DNA from: Nitrospirales bacterium
Lineage (GTDB): Bacteria > Nitrospirota > Nitrospiria > Nitrospirales > UBA2166
Direction of reading: 5' to 3'
NCBI GenBank assembly: GCA_029261375.1
Contig: JAJDBL010000121.1
Location: 1 to 7,652, forward strand
DNA: 7,652 bases
In this document: positions 1 to 6,773 of the stretch, one piece after another
How the letters are laid out: each line of letters begins with the position of its first letter
Numbering within the stretch: position 1 is the first letter of the stretch
The notes under the pieces: generated by a model
The model's input: only the letters and a program-made list of their open reading frames with translations
What the model was told of the DNA's origin: nothing
Database searches by the model: none
Made by a program: the position numbers and the translations under genes

Positions 1-734
1 CGAATATTACCGATGCCGAAATCACCGCGGATACACAATTGACGACGCGTGTTGAAGGGGCCTCTGGTCAGTTCATCAGTCAGGACATCACCACGTCTAA
101 CTCTCAAACCACCAATATTCAGACCGAGAACTGCGAAGTCCTAGGGACTTCATTTCCCCTGCCGGTGCAAACATCGACCGTGGTGACCTTGACCATGCAG
201 GAGACGGCTGACACAAACGGCGATGGAACCGTCGACAAGGACGTTGAGACGACGAGCGATTCCCAGGTCAATACCACGCTTGGAATTGGGGCCACATCGA
301 TTTGCGATACCGTGAGCGATCTCAGTGGATCCGCCGTCACTGTGTCGGCGTCGTTCAGCGGCAATGGAACCGCAGTTGATAACGTGAGTGGTCAAACGTC
401 GAGTGTCACGGTCGATCAGGGAACTCCGGTTTCAACAACGATCACATCGAGCTTTGATGGTGGTGAGTCTCGGCTCAGCGTTGATGGAAACGGGAAACTC
501 AACCTGAGTCTGCCGTGTGTGAATGGGAATGTCGCATTCACTATTGTCGACAGTGTTATCGTTCAAGGGGACACTCCTGTCGCGGGCCAGATCAGCATAT
601 CAGGAGCCGTCAGCGCGACGGTGAACATTTCTGCAGACGGGGTTCAGGTCACTGGAGACGATGGGACGTCGGGCTTCGTGAATCTTGCTGTCATCGACGA
701 TCTTGCATGGGCCTGCAGCCCCCCTGATTTTTAA
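1..734 (+). CDS. Ser/Thr-rich probable secreted protein, 3' part only
   Basis: The reading frame (codons from position 3) is open to the left edge, so the true start lies outside the window; the TTG at 39 is only an internal codon. About 243 residues are visible. The sequence is very rich in Ser, Thr, Val, Gly and Asp and poor in Lys, with alternating beta-type segments, as in extracellular or cell-surface proteins. One segment, DTNGDGTVDKD (about 210-242), fits the DxNxDGxxD calcium loop of EF-hand and dockerin-like repeats. Four cysteines (in ENCE, SICD, LPCV and WACS) could form two disulfides, which would fit export. No catalytic motif, anchor or transmembrane helix is visible, and the C-terminus ends plainly at SPPDF. 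I do not recognise the family. Secretion and calcium binding are inferences from composition and a single motif. The missing N-terminus should carry the signal peptide if this is right. Confidence 0.75.
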   Translation, partial: NITDAEITADTQLTTRVEGASGQFISQDITTSNSQTTNIQTENCEVLGTSFPLPVQTSTVVTLTMQETADTNGDGTVDKDVETTSDSQVNTTLGIGATSICDTVSDLSGSAVTVSASFSGNGTAVDNVSGQTSSVTVDQGTPVSTTITSSFDGGESRLSVDGNGKLNLSLPCVNGNVAFTIVDSVIVQGDTPVAGQISISGAVSATVNISADGVQVTGDDGTSGFVNLAVIDDLAWACSPPDF

Positions 735-790
735 AGAGATCTGGAAGGATGCGTTTTGCCGGGGTCTGCTCGGTATAGACTTCTCTCTCT

Positions 791-823
791 CACGCCAAGG
801 GTGTTGTAGGCACTCTTGGCGTG
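791..823 (+). terminator. Strong intergenic hairpin, possible terminator
   Basis: CACGCCAAGGGTG (791-803) pairs with CACTCTTGGCGTG (811-823) over 13 bp with one G-U pair and a 7-nt loop. It sits 56 nt after the stop of the upstream gene and before the purH promoter, where a terminator is expected. The downstream bases (CGTGCCTTCTCTGTGG) are not a true U-tract, so it may be a weak intrinsic terminator or an RNA-stabilising 3' hairpin. The structure is certain from sequence; the role is inferred. Confidence 0.5.
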
Positions 824-893
824 CGTGCCTTCTCTGTGGTTATTTCGCCCGCAACTCTAAAGACAACGTGGCAAAACCGCCGGGCCGCCAAGA

Positions 894-922
894 TTGAAAT
901 CGCCCTAAGCGGGTGCTATCCT
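894..922 (+). promoter_or_regulatory. Predicted sigma70-type promoter of the purHDE operon
   Basis: TTGAAA (894-899) lies 17 nt upstream of TATCCT (917-922). The TG at 914-915 plus one base gives an extended -10 element. Transcription would start near 928-930, leaving a leader of about 30 nt before the purH ATG at 960. No purine riboswitch could fit in so short a leader, and I see no PurR-like palindrome. Confidence 0.5.
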
Positions 923-959
923 CTGCGGTCAATAAACAGATGTGTATGATGGGAATGAT

Positions 960-2543
960 ATGGCCAAACTTGAAAAAGCACTGATCAGCGTTTCAGATAA
1001 GACAGGTGTCGCTGCCCTCGCTCGGGGATTGCACGACCTCGGGGTTGAGATCTATTCCACTGGTGGAACCGCGCAGGCCATCCGATCTGAGGGAATTCCA
1101 GTTGTGGATGTGGCGTCCTATACCGGATCGCCAGAGATTCTCGATGGGCGTGTGAAAACGTTACATCCACGAGTCCACGGAGGAATTCTCGGCAAGGTCA
1201 CTGACTCAACACATCGTGGTGAAATGGAACAGCATGGCATTACGCCAATTGGCCTTGTCGTCGTGAACCTCTACCCGTTTGAAACAACCATCGCGAAGCC
1301 GGACTGTTCAATTGACGATGCCATCGAAAATATCGATATCGGCGGTGTCGCGTTGCTCCGCTCGGCGGGAAAGAATCACGCGTTTGTCACGGTGCTCGTT
1401 GATCCTGATGATTATCGTGGCGTGATCGAAGAATTACGGAACGATTCCGGAGAGGTGTCCGCTGAGACCCGTCGTCGGCTAGCCGTGAAAGCATTTCAGC
1501 ATACGGCACATTATGATAGTGCGATTACGAACTATCTTGATCGTGGCACGCCAACCGAGGAGAAGCAATTTCCAACGTTCTTGCCAGTGCGTTTCGAGAA
1601 AATTGATATCCTCAGGTATGGCGAGAACATGCATCAGCAGGGTGCGTTTTATCGAGAAATGGGTGCGGCTGGACCGTCGATTGCAACGGCCACACAGCAT
1701 CACGGCAAAGCAATGTCATTTAACAACGTGCTTGATGCCAATGCGGCGATGGAATTGGCGTTTGAGTTTGATGAACCGGCAGCCGCGATTATCAAGCATG
1801 TGAATCCGTGCGGTGTGGCCGTCAACGGCAGGCTGGTCGATGCCTTCGTCAGCGCGCGAGATACGGATCCTCTTTCGGCGTTTGGGGGGGTGATTGGACT
1901 CAATCGTTATGTGGATATCGAGACGGCCAAGGAAATCACGAGCAACTTTGTCGAGGTCATCGTGGCTCCAGGGTTCCGTGATGATGCCCTCGCACACTTA
2001 AAACAGAAACGTGATCTTCGTTTGCTCGACCTTGGGCTTGAGAACAGTGAAACGACGGGGTCGACACAAGGGTGGACGTTGGGTGTGGATATGAAGCGGG
2101 TCAAGGGGGGACTGCTTATTCAGGGCTTCGACCCGGTCGTGGATGGGGACTTTGTGAATCTCAAGGTGGTGAGTCAACGGGCGCCGACAGACGATGAGTT
2201 GTCCGCGCTTCGCTTTGCATGGCGAGTGACCAAGCATGTTCGATCAAACGCCATTGTCTATGCAAAAGCGAATAAGACCATCGGGATTGGTGCGGGTCAG
2301 ATGAGCCGAGTGGATTCGGTGCAGCTGGCTGCAAAAAAAGCGTTGCGTTCACTGAAAGGGACCGTAATGGCCTCCGACGCATTCTTTCCCTTCCGTGATG
2401 GCATCGACGAAGCGGCACAGGCTGGCATTACTGCTGTCATCCAACCAGGCGGGTCGATTCGTGACGATGAAGTCATTCAATCAGTGGATGAGCATGAGAT
2501 GGCGATGGTGCTGACCGGTATTCGGCATTTCCGCCATGCGTAG
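960..2543 (+). CDS. purH: Bifunctional AICAR formyltransferase / IMP cyclohydrolase PurH
   Basis: PurH catalyses the last two steps of de novo purine synthesis in the cytoplasm. It transfers formyl from 10-formyltetrahydrofolate to AICAR, then cyclises FAICAR to IMP. From ATG 960 the protein has 527 residues, the normal family length. The N-terminal IMP cyclohydrolase (MGS-like) domain shows SVSDKTG (10-16), STGGT (33-37) and [13 protein letters not shown] (63-75). The formyltransferase half shows [14 protein letters not shown] (218-231), [16 protein letters not shown] (248-263) and the catalytic Lys-His in KHVNPCGVA (279-287). Near the C-terminus are [19 protein letters not shown] and an [13 protein letters not shown] segment. 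A GTG at 942 is in frame, but it has no ribosome site and lies only about 13 nt after the predicted transcription start. [16 protein letters not shown] matches the family N-terminus, so 960 is preferred, with a weak GGGA at 951-954. It is the first gene of a purH-purD-purE operon and looks intact. Confidence 0.97.
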   Translation: MAKLEKALISVSDKTGVAALARGLHDLGVEIYSTGGTAQAIRSEGIPVVDVASYTGSPEILDGRVKTLHPRVHGGILGKVTDSTHRGEMEQHGITPIGLVVVNLYPFETTIAKPDCSIDDAIENIDIGGVALLRSAGKNHAFVTVLVDPDDYRGVIEELRNDSGEVSAETRRRLAVKAFQHTAHYDSAITNYLDRGTPTEEKQFPTFLPVRFEKIDILRYGENMHQQGAFYREMGAAGPSIATATQHHGKAMSFNNVLDANAAMELAFEFDEPAAAIIKHVNPCGVAVNGRLVDAFVSARDTDPLSAFGGVIGLNRYVDIETAKEITSNFVEVIVAPGFRDDALAHLKQKRDLRLLDLGLENSETTGSTQGWTLGVDMKRVKGGLLIQGFDPVVDGDFVNLKVVSQRAPTDDELSALRFAWRVTKHVRSNAIVYAKANKTIGIGAGQMSRVDSVQLAAKKALRSLKGTVMASDAFFPFRDGIDEAAQAGITAVIQPGGSIRDDEVIQSVDEHEMAMVLTGIRHFRHA

Positions 2544-2561
2544 CAAGAGATAACGTCGTCC

Positions 2562-3836
2562 ATGCGGGTGCTTGTGATTGGCGGCGGGGGCCGAGAACAC
2601 GCGCTTGTCTGGAAAATTGCCCAAAGTCCACGTGTCACGAAAGTTTTCTGCGCTCCCGGAAATCCTGGGATCGCGACCCTCGCCGAGTGTGTGCCAATTC
2701 CAGCCGGAAACATTCCCGATCTCCTCACCTTCGCACGTGACCAATCCATAGACCTCACGGTCGTTGGCCCTGAAGCGCCCCTTGCTGATGGGATTGCCGA
2801 CACCTTCCGTCAGGCGCGCTTGCGTATCTTCGGTCCAGGGCAGATGGCTGCACGAATCGAAACCAGCAAGGTGTTTGCCAAGGACCTGATGCGTCGTCGG
2901 GGAATTCCTACACCGTCAGCCGAGACGTTCACCGACGTGACACCCGCCCTTGAGTATCTTCGAAATCACACCATCCCTGTTGTCATCAAGGCTGATGGTC
3001 TTGCGCAAGGGAAGGGTGTGGTCGTCGCCACGACATTGGACGAAGCAAAGACAGCGGTCACAGACCTCCTTGAACAGAAGGTGCTTGGAGAGAGTGGCTC
3101 CACGATCATGATTGAGGAATTTGTCGCAGGCGACGAGTTGAGCGTCATGGCCTTGACCGATGGAAACACCGTGTTGCCGTTGCTCGCTTCCCGTGATTAC
3201 AAGCGTATTTTTGATCACGATCAGGGGCCCAATACCGGTGGCATGGGATCCTTTGCCCCGGTGACTTCTGTTGATTCAATAATGATGGAACGAATCACGA
3301 ACGAGATTCTCCAGCCAACCGTCGATGCCCTCTCGTCGCTTGGCAGTCCCTATCGCGGCTTGCTCTATGCAGGCATCATGTTGACATCGAATGGACCAAA
3401 AGCACTGGAATGCAACGCGAGATTTGGCGATCCGGAAACTCAAGTCGTGCTCCCGCTCCTCAAGACCGATCTCGTGGATCTTCTCGATGCGGTCGTGGCA
3501 CATCAACTCGATAGCATTTCGGAGATCGAATGGCATGAAGGGGCTGCGGTCTGTGTGGTGTTGGCGTCAGGGGGATATCCTGCTCGTCCGGATATTGGTA
3601 AGAACATCCATGGAGTGTCGGAAGCTGGAAATCTAGACGATGTGACGGTCTTTCACGCGGGAACCACAATGAGTGATGAGGAACTGACGACAGCAGGGGG
3701 CCGAGTGCTGGGGGTGATGGCGCGGGGATCCGATCATGGTACCGCGCGTGCAAAGGCCTACGAGGCGGTCGAAAAAATTTCGTTTGAGGGTATGCAACAT
3801 AGAAATGACATCTACCACGAAGGAGTCAAACCATGA
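2562..3836 (+). CDS. purD: Phosphoribosylamine-glycine ligase (GAR synthetase) PurD
   Basis: PurD joins 5-phosphoribosylamine to glycine with ATP, giving glycinamide ribonucleotide, step 2 of purine synthesis. It has 424 residues, full length for a monofunctional bacterial PurD. The N-domain has the nucleotide-fold start [15 protein letters not shown] (1-15), NPGIA (34-38) and [11 protein letters not shown] (67-77). The ATP-grasp region has [10 protein letters not shown] (144-153), [10 protein letters not shown] (185-194), [12 protein letters not shown] (218-229) and the metal/ATP-binding [12 protein letters not shown] (283-294). A C-terminal domain follows to EGVKP. It starts 18 nt after the purH stop with only a poor Shine-Dalgarno (AAGAGA), so translation may depend on the upstream gene. 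Its stop overlaps the purE start in ATGA. No defect is seen. Confidence 0.97.
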   Translation: MRVLVIGGGGREHALVWKIAQSPRVTKVFCAPGNPGIATLAECVPIPAGNIPDLLTFARDQSIDLTVVGPEAPLADGIADTFRQARLRIFGPGQMAARIETSKVFAKDLMRRRGIPTPSAETFTDVTPALEYLRNHTIPVVIKADGLAQGKGVVVATTLDEAKTAVTDLLEQKVLGESGSTIMIEEFVAGDELSVMALTDGNTVLPLLASRDYKRIFDHDQGPNTGGMGSFAPVTSVDSIMMERITNEILQPTVDALSSLGSPYRGLLYAGIMLTSNGPKALECNARFGDPETQVVLPLLKTDLVDLLDAVVAHQLDSISEIEWHEGAAVCVVLASGGYPARPDIGKNIHGVSEAGNLDDVTVFHAGTTMSDEELTTAGGRVLGVMARGSDHGTARAKAYEAVEKISFEGMQHRNDIYHEGVKP

Positions 3837-4327
3837 GCAACGCTAAGGTTGCAATCTTTATGGGGAGCAAATCGGATTTACCGCTAATGCGAGAGGCTGC
3901 CGAAGTGTTAAAGAAATTTGGCGTGTCCTATGACATGACCGTGACGTCAGCCCATCGGACTCCTGACCGAACAGAGGAACTTATCATTTCATTTGAAGCC
4001 AATGGCGGCGAGATCTTCATCGCCGGAGCGGGAAGTGCGGCTCATCTTGCCGGCGTGATTGCGGCGAAGACGATTCTTCCCGTCATCGGGGTCCCCATCG
4101 ATAGTTCTCCACTGCACGGCTGGGATGCGCTGCTCTCAACGGTGCAAATGCCGGGGGGAATTCCCGTGGCGAGTATGGCCATTGGAAAAGCCGGAGCCAA
4201 GAACGCTGGAATTTTCGCAGCCCAAATTCTCGCGCGCAAAGATCCCGAGCTCGCGAAGCGGCTCGTGGAATACAAAGCAGAAATGGCCAAGAAAGTCATT
4301 GCCGATGCCGAGCAGATGGATGAATAG
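3833..4327 (+). CDS. purE: N5-carboxyaminoimidazole ribonucleotide mutase PurE
   Basis: PurE moves the carboxyl group of N5-CAIR to carbon 4, giving CAIR (step 6 of purine synthesis). It has 164 residues, normal for bacterial class I PurE, which acts as an octamer. Visible motifs are FMGSKSD (9-15, phosphate-binding loop), TSAHRTP (38-44, with the catalytic-loop His), [11 protein letters not shown] (65-75) and [15 protein letters not shown] (104-118). The ATG shares four bases with the purD stop (ATGA). AGGAG at 3821-3825, spaced 7 nt, is the best ribosome site of the operon. Class I PurE needs PurK to make N5-CAIR, and purK often follows purE; here the next gene is an unrelated molybdoenzyme. 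Class I is assigned from overall resemblance. The class II (direct AIR carboxylase) alternative cannot be excluded without alignment. Confidence 0.96.
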   Translation: MSNAKVAIFMGSKSDLPLMREAAEVLKKFGVSYDMTVTSAHRTPDRTEELIISFEANGGEIFIAGAGSAAHLAGVIAAKTILPVIGVPIDSSPLHGWDALLSTVQMPGGIPVASMAIGKAGAKNAGIFAAQILARKDPELAKRLVEYKAEMAKKVIADAEQMDE

Positions 4328-4376
4328 ACCGGAACGCTGAGCGCGCGGCACACATTCGACTTCAGGGCGGAGAACG

Positions 4377-4793
4377 ATGTCTGAACAACCAAGCAAGTTC
4401 AGTCGCCGAGACGTATTGCTCCAAGGGCTCGCCCTCCCGTCGACCCTTCAACTTCTCTTCACCTCAGGCGTACATGCAGCGACCGTTGGAGTCGTTCCGT
4501 TTCTCGATGACAAACCAAATCCAAGCACCATCACCGAGCATGCCGATAAGATCATTCCATTCGATCTTACACGCCTAACGAGCTGGATCACCCCCGCTGA
4601 TCACTTCTATATCCGTAACCATTTTGCCGTACCGAAGAGAGGCAATACTCGAGATTGGAATATTCGTGTCGAAGGCAACGTGCGACATCCAGAACGCATT
4701 GCAGTCGAACAGCTCAGTACGTTTCCTCGAGTTGAGCGAATCGTGACATTAGAGTGTGCCGGAAACTCGAAACGTCGTAACCCGGGCTGGTGA
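4377..4793 (+). CDS. N-terminal fragment of the split molybdoenzyme, with Tat signal
   Basis: This fragment has 138 residues. The N-terminus carries the twin-arginine pattern [10 protein letters not shown] (8-17), a hydrophobic run [11 protein letters not shown] and a plausible cleavage site after HAA (about 33-35), indicating export of the folded cofactor-loaded protein. [10 protein letters not shown] (77-86) and IVTLECAGN (122-130) are standard for the molybdopterin domain; Cys127 is the expected molybdenum ligand. The chain then runs into TGA at 4791-4793, far short of a complete domain, so it should not be active alone. GGAG at 4369-4372 lies only 4 nt before the ATG. The 49-nt gap after purE contains no obvious promoter, so it may be read through from the purine operon. 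Confidence 0.75.
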   Translation: MSEQPSKFSRRDVLLQGLALPSTLQLLFTSGVHAATVGVVPFLDDKPNPSTITEHADKIIPFDLTRLTSWITPADHFYIRNHFAVPKRGNTRDWNIRVEGNVRHPERIAVEQLSTFPRVERIVTLECAGNSKRRNPGW

Positions 4794-5530
4794 GCAACGC
4801 GAAGTGGGCGGGAGTTCCGTTACATGTGATCTTAAACAAGGCAGGTCTACAACCCACCGCGACCCATGTCGTCTTTCACGGAGCAGACTTTGGTGGGAGC
4901 GACGCACGTCATTTTGCACGTGCATTATCCGTTGAACAGGCCATGCGGCCGGAAATCATGTTGGCAACCGAAATGAATAATCGGCCGTTGCCGCACGATC
5001 ACGGGTTTCCCGTCAGGCTCATTGTGCCTGGCTGGTATGGCATGGCCCACGTGAAATGGTTGGAACGCATTGAAGTGATCGATAAACCGTTTGATGGCAT
5101 GTATCAAACGAGCCACTACGTCAACAAGAGGGCAACGGGATCAGACGGGGACATGGCTTGGCAGCCCGAGCCGATCACGACCATTCCAGTGAAGTCGATC
5201 GTTGCGCGGGTGGAGCGCGACTACCATGCAACCGGCAACGTGTATCAGGTCAGCGGCGTCGTGTGGGGAGGGGACACTCCGATTCAGTCTGTGGATATCA
5301 ATATCGATGGCGAGGATCGTTGGCACGGCGCAATACGAGAGAGTCACGATCATCCCTTTGCCTGGACACGCTGGTCATACCGGTGGATGAACCCACGTTC
5401 AAAGGTCCACACCCTCGTGTCGCGCGGGATCGATCACGCAGGGAATCGGCAACCTTCGAAACGATCGTCACAGCTTCGCGGCCCCTACCAGAATGATGAA
5501 ATCATTCTTCGTCGCGTCGAGCTGTCCTGA
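4790..5530 (+). CDS. C-terminal fragment of the split molybdoenzyme
   Basis: This fragment has up to 246 residues from GTG 4790, which overlaps the stop of the N-terminal fragment in GTGA and has no clear ribosome site (upstream CCCGGGCTG). The first half continues the molybdopterin domain: [19 protein letters not shown] (2-20), then MNNRPLPHDHGFPVRLIVPG and YGMAHVKWLERIEV. From about residue 130 it matches the immunoglobulin-like Mo-co dimerisation domain: IPVKSIVARVERD, YQVSGVVWGG and AWTRWSYRW. It lacks its own signal peptide, so if translated separately it would remain in the cytoplasm. It is intact to its stop at 5528-5530. Confidence 0.7.
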   Translation: MSNAKWAGVPLHVILNKAGLQPTATHVVFHGADFGGSDARHFARALSVEQAMRPEIMLATEMNNRPLPHDHGFPVRLIVPGWYGMAHVKWLERIEVIDKPFDGMYQTSHYVNKRATGSDGDMAWQPEPITTIPVKSIVARVERDYHATGNVYQVSGVVWGGDTPIQSVDINIDGEDRWHGAIRESHDHPFAWTRWSYRWMNPRSKVHTLVSRGIDHAGNRQPSKRSSQLRGPYQNDEIILRRVELS

Positions 5531-5545
5531 CCCGATCGAGTCAGG
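5526..5545 (+). terminator. Weak hairpin at the end of the molybdoenzyme locus
   Basis: CCTGAC (5526-5531) pairs with GTCAGG (5540-5545) around an 8-nt loop and overlaps the TGA stop. It is followed by TACCTTCTTCTC, which is pyrimidine-rich but lacks a run of T. It could be a weak terminator for the preceding transcript. Confidence 0.35.
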
Positions 5546-5556
5546 TACCTTCTTCT

Positions 5557-5642
5557 CGTCATTCTGGGCTTGATCCGGAATCCAGAGTCTTGGAGCTGGA
5601 TGCCCTGTGTATTCTGGAATACCAGCTTCGTCATTGATGACG
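5557..5642. repeat. 86-bp intergenic repeat element bounded by CGTCAT/ATGACG
   Basis: The element opens with CGTCATTCTGGGCTTGATCC (5557-5576) and closes with the perfect palindrome CGTCAT-TG-ATGACG (5629-5642). Inside, GGAATCCAG (5578-5586) and CTGGATGCC (5596-5604) face each other as an imperfect inverted repeat, and ATTCTGG occurs at both 5561 and 5611. The pattern CGTCATTC...GGAATCCAG...CTGGAT is a familiar type of dispersed extragenic repeat in bacterial chromosomes. Copy number in this genome cannot be judged from one window. No coding potential is seen. The remaining gene-free bases 5643-5728 hold nothing I can name. Confidence 0.55.
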
Positions 5643-5728
5643 ACCCACTATCCCCCCGCCTCCCGCGGCACGATTGATATCATGCAGTCGGCATGACATC
5701 GTCGAAGGGGACACCCGAAAATAGGTGC

Positions 5729-5757
5729 TTGTATTTACGGATTAAATTGCGGATAAT
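5729..5757 (+). promoter_or_regulatory. Predicted promoter of the Phd-RelE module
   Basis: TTGTAT (5729-5734) is followed after exactly 17 nt by GATAAT (5752-5757), each close to the sigma70 consensus and set in an AT-rich island unlike its surroundings. Transcription would begin around 5763-5765, which places the ATG at 5761 at or before the transcript start and supports the start at 5785. Confidence 0.6.
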
Positions 5758-5771
5758 TTTATGTATATTAT
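5753..5771. promoter_or_regulatory. Possible autoregulatory operator of the Phd-type antitoxin
   Basis: ATAAT (5753-5757) and ATTAT (5767-5771) form an inverted repeat with 9 nt between, overlapping the -10 box and the expected transcript start. A TGTATA core (5762-5767) sits inside, one base from the TGTACA core known for YefM-type operators. Phd/YefM antitoxins normally repress their own promoter here; that this is the site is inferred. Confidence 0.35.
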
Positions 5772-5772
5772 G

Positions 5773-5777
5773 AGGAG
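5773..5777 (+). promoter_or_regulatory. Ribosome binding site that decides the antitoxin start
   Basis: AGGAG lies 7 nt before ATG 5785. The earlier in-frame ATGs at 5761 and 5770 are upstream of this site, and the one at 5779 is only 1 nt after it, so none could use it. Confidence 0.7.
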
Positions 5778-5784
5778 AATGAAT

Positions 5785-6057
5785 ATGGATACAACGTATA
5801 GCAGACAGGAAATCGTGTCTTCGTCCCACGCGTCAAAGCAATTGGGAGAAGTATTGAAGACCGCCAAACAAAACGGCAGGGTGGTGTTGTCCCGCAACAA
5901 TCGTCTGGAGGCCGTGATCCTTCCGATCGAAGCCTATGAAGAAATCGTGGAGGATCTCGATCACCTTTTGACGGCACTCGATATCCAGGACCGGAAAGAA
6001 CGAGATCGAGGCAAACATATTCCGTGGAAGACGTTAAAGACTAAATATGGCCTATAA
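5785..6057 (+). CDS. Phd/YefM-family antitoxin
   Basis: This is the antitoxin of a type II toxin-antitoxin pair. It should neutralise the RelE-like toxin encoded next and repress their shared promoter. From ATG 5785 it has 90 residues, usual for the family; earlier in-frame ATGs (5761, 5770, 5779) are disfavoured by promoter and ribosome-site positions. The N-terminal DNA-binding fold shows IVSSSHASKQLGEVLKTAK (10-28), the helix that in relatives reads as S-x-x-A-x-x-x-x-G. Next come GRVVLSRNNRLEAVILPIEAYE (31-52), the family's core strand pair and recognition region. The charged tail, DHLLTALDIQDRKERDRG onwards, should be the disordered part that wraps the toxin. The last 11 nt overlap the toxin gene, the normal order and coupling. 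I am confident of the family, less so of the exact subfamily. Confidence 0.88.
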   Translation: MDTTYSRQEIVSSSHASKQLGEVLKTAKQNGRVVLSRNNRLEAVILPIEAYEEIVEDLDHLLTALDIQDRKERDRGKHIPWKTLKTKYGL

Positions 6058-6355
6058 GGTCGAGTTCTTGCCCGAGGCCGCGAAAGAGTTTGCGGCGTTG
6101 GATGGCTCACTCAAACGCTTGGCTGCAAAGCAACTCGATAAACTAGCGGAGAATCCGGACTGTGGCGCGTCGCTGGGACATCGCATGGGCATCGATCTGA
6201 CCGGATATCGCACACTTTACTTTGGGAAAAAACACTATCGTATCGTCTATGAGGTTCGGCAGCAGAAGCTCGTCGTGTTGATCATTGGAATCCGCAAGAG
6301 AGAGCGAGCAGAGATTTATCGTTTGGTTGCCCAACGTCTTCCCCCCACCCCGTAA
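6047..6355 (+). CDS. RelE/ParE-family toxin
   Basis: This 102-residue protein is probably the toxin of the pair: an mRNA interferase if RelE-like, or a gyrase poison if ParE-like. The fold is read from VEFLPEAAKEFAALD (5-19, first strand and helix) and a second helix, LKRLAAKQLDKLAENP (22-37). These are followed by the strand block with DLTGYRTLYFGKKHYRIVYEV (50-70) and LVVLIIGIRKRERAEIYRLV (74-93). The G-Y-R-x-L/x-Y-R-I-V-Y pattern and the final strand with IGIRKRE are typical of RelE proteins, whose basic residues act on ribosome-bound mRNA. Its start lies inside the antitoxin frame with only a weak AAAGA ribosome site, so translational coupling is likely. The gene appears complete, with no sign of inactivation. 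Confidence 0.87.
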   Translation: MAYKVEFLPEAAKEFAALDGSLKRLAAKQLDKLAENPDCGASLGHRMGIDLTGYRTLYFGKKHYRIVYEVRQQKLVVLIIGIRKRERAEIYRLVAQRLPPTP

Positions 6356-6422
6356 TCTCCCGTTTCCAAGAGGAAAGCGCTACGTGAGACAGGTGACAAC
6401 ACGCATCCCGTCTCTTCGTCAC

Positions 6423-6464
6423 ATCCCCCTTCTTTTACGAAGGCGCGCGTCGCGCGGGGGGGAT
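6423..6464. repeat. GC-rich nested inverted repeat between the two TA modules
   Basis: ATCCCCC (6423-6429) is complementary to GGGGGAT (6458-6464). Inside, CCTTC (6428-6432) pairs with GAAGG (6439-6443), next to an alternating CG tract (6444-6456). It resembles degenerate extragenic palindromes of the ATCCCCC...GGGGGAT type. The rest of 6356-6493 has no gene. The element has no T-run, so I do not call it a terminator, although it could stabilise or end the first TA transcript. Confidence 0.45.
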
Positions 6465-6493
6465 TTCTCCGAATGCCTACCTCGCGCAGCACG

Positions 6494-6523
6494 CTGATAT
6501 GACGTTCTAACGATGGTTATAAT
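6494..6523 (+). promoter_or_regulatory. Predicted promoter of the AbrB-Doc module
   Basis: A perfect TATAAT at 6518-6523 is preceded at 18 nt by CTGATA (6494-6499), a four-of-six match to the -35 consensus. The expected transcript start near 6530 leaves a short leader with GGAGG (6536-6540), 8 nt from ATG 6549. Confidence 0.55.
6508..6519. promoter_or_regulatory. Possible operator palindrome at the AbrB-Doc promoter
   Basis: TAAC-GATG-GTTA is a perfect 4+4 inverted repeat touching the -10 box. AbrB/MazE-type antitoxins bind short palindromes to repress their own operons, so this is a candidate; such a short repeat could arise by chance. Confidence 0.3.
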
Positions 6524-6548
6524 GTAGTCGAAGATGGAGGGATGACCG

Positions 6549-6773
6549 ATGGCGAAAGTGAAAGTCACAACGGTGGGAAACTCGGCCGGGATTGTATTGC
6601 CCAAAGATGTTCTCCAACGCCTTCACGTGGACAAGGGGGATTTTCTCTATGTGGTCGACACCCTAAATGGTGTTGAACTCACTCCGTACAACCCCGAGGT
6701 TGCCGAGCAACTCGACGTCGCAGAACAGATCATGCGTGACGATCGAGATGTTCTGAAGCGCTTGGCGACATAA
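6549..6773 (+). CDS. AbrB/MazE-family antitoxin, partner of Doc toxin
   Basis: This 74-residue protein has the swapped-hairpin SpoVT-AbrB DNA-binding domain. VKVTTVGNSAGIVLPKDVLQ (4-23) carries the family pattern of a G-N-S basic turn and V-L-P-K before the helix, and then LHVDKGDFLYVVDTLNGVELTPY (25-47). The tail, with DVAEQIMRDDRDVLKRLA (56-73), is a charged helix suited to binding the toxin. Small AbrB-type antitoxins of this kind are known partners of death-on-curing toxins, and a Doc gene follows directly. The start is firm (GGAGG, 8 nt spacing, own TATAAT promoter). Its TAA stop (6771-6773) overlaps the toxin reading frame: the junction is ATAA, one base from the usual ATGA. It should protect against Doc and autoregulate the operon. 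Confidence 0.88.
   Translation: MAKVKVTTVGNSAGIVLPKDVLQRLHVDKGDFLYVVDTLNGVELTPYNPEVAEQLDVAEQIMRDDRDVLKRLAT

Larger units (their letters stand above)
4377..5530 (+). pseudogene. Sulfite oxidase/SoxC-family molybdopterin oxidoreductase, split by a frameshift-deletion
   Basis: The two reading frames 4377-4793 and 4790-5530 together make one recognisable protein of the sulfite oxidase family: Tat signal, molybdopterin-binding domain, then the C-terminal dimerisation domain. They are in different frames (4377 is frame 3, 4790 is frame 2). In intact relatives the ECAGN motif is followed, after a loop containing a Gly-x-x-Trp-x-x-Gly-Ala type segment, by the (V)[10 protein letters not shown] region. 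Here [13 protein letters not shown] stops and [10 protein letters not shown] begins at once, so roughly 10-15 residues appear missing together with the frame change. This estimate comes from recalled family features, not an alignment. The simplest reading is a deletion of a length not divisible by three. The GTGA overlap at the break could still allow coupled translation of two chains, so the locus may not be wholly silent. Both halves are otherwise free of stops, suggesting a recent event or a sequencing/assembly error. Confidence 0.75.

Noticed and set aside
942..959. Upstream GTG start for purH (six extra residues)
   Set aside because: It has no ribosome site and sits very close to the predicted transcription start; the ATG at 960 gives the usual family N-terminus.
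4042..4392. Minus-strand 116-codon open frame opposite purE
   Set aside because: It is a shadow of the purE coding strand; purE is fully conserved in its own frame and the antisense product has no recognisable motif.
6361..6378. TTTCC/GGAAA mini-hairpin after relE as a terminator
   Set aside because: The stem is only 5 bp with a 4-nt loop and no T-run follows.
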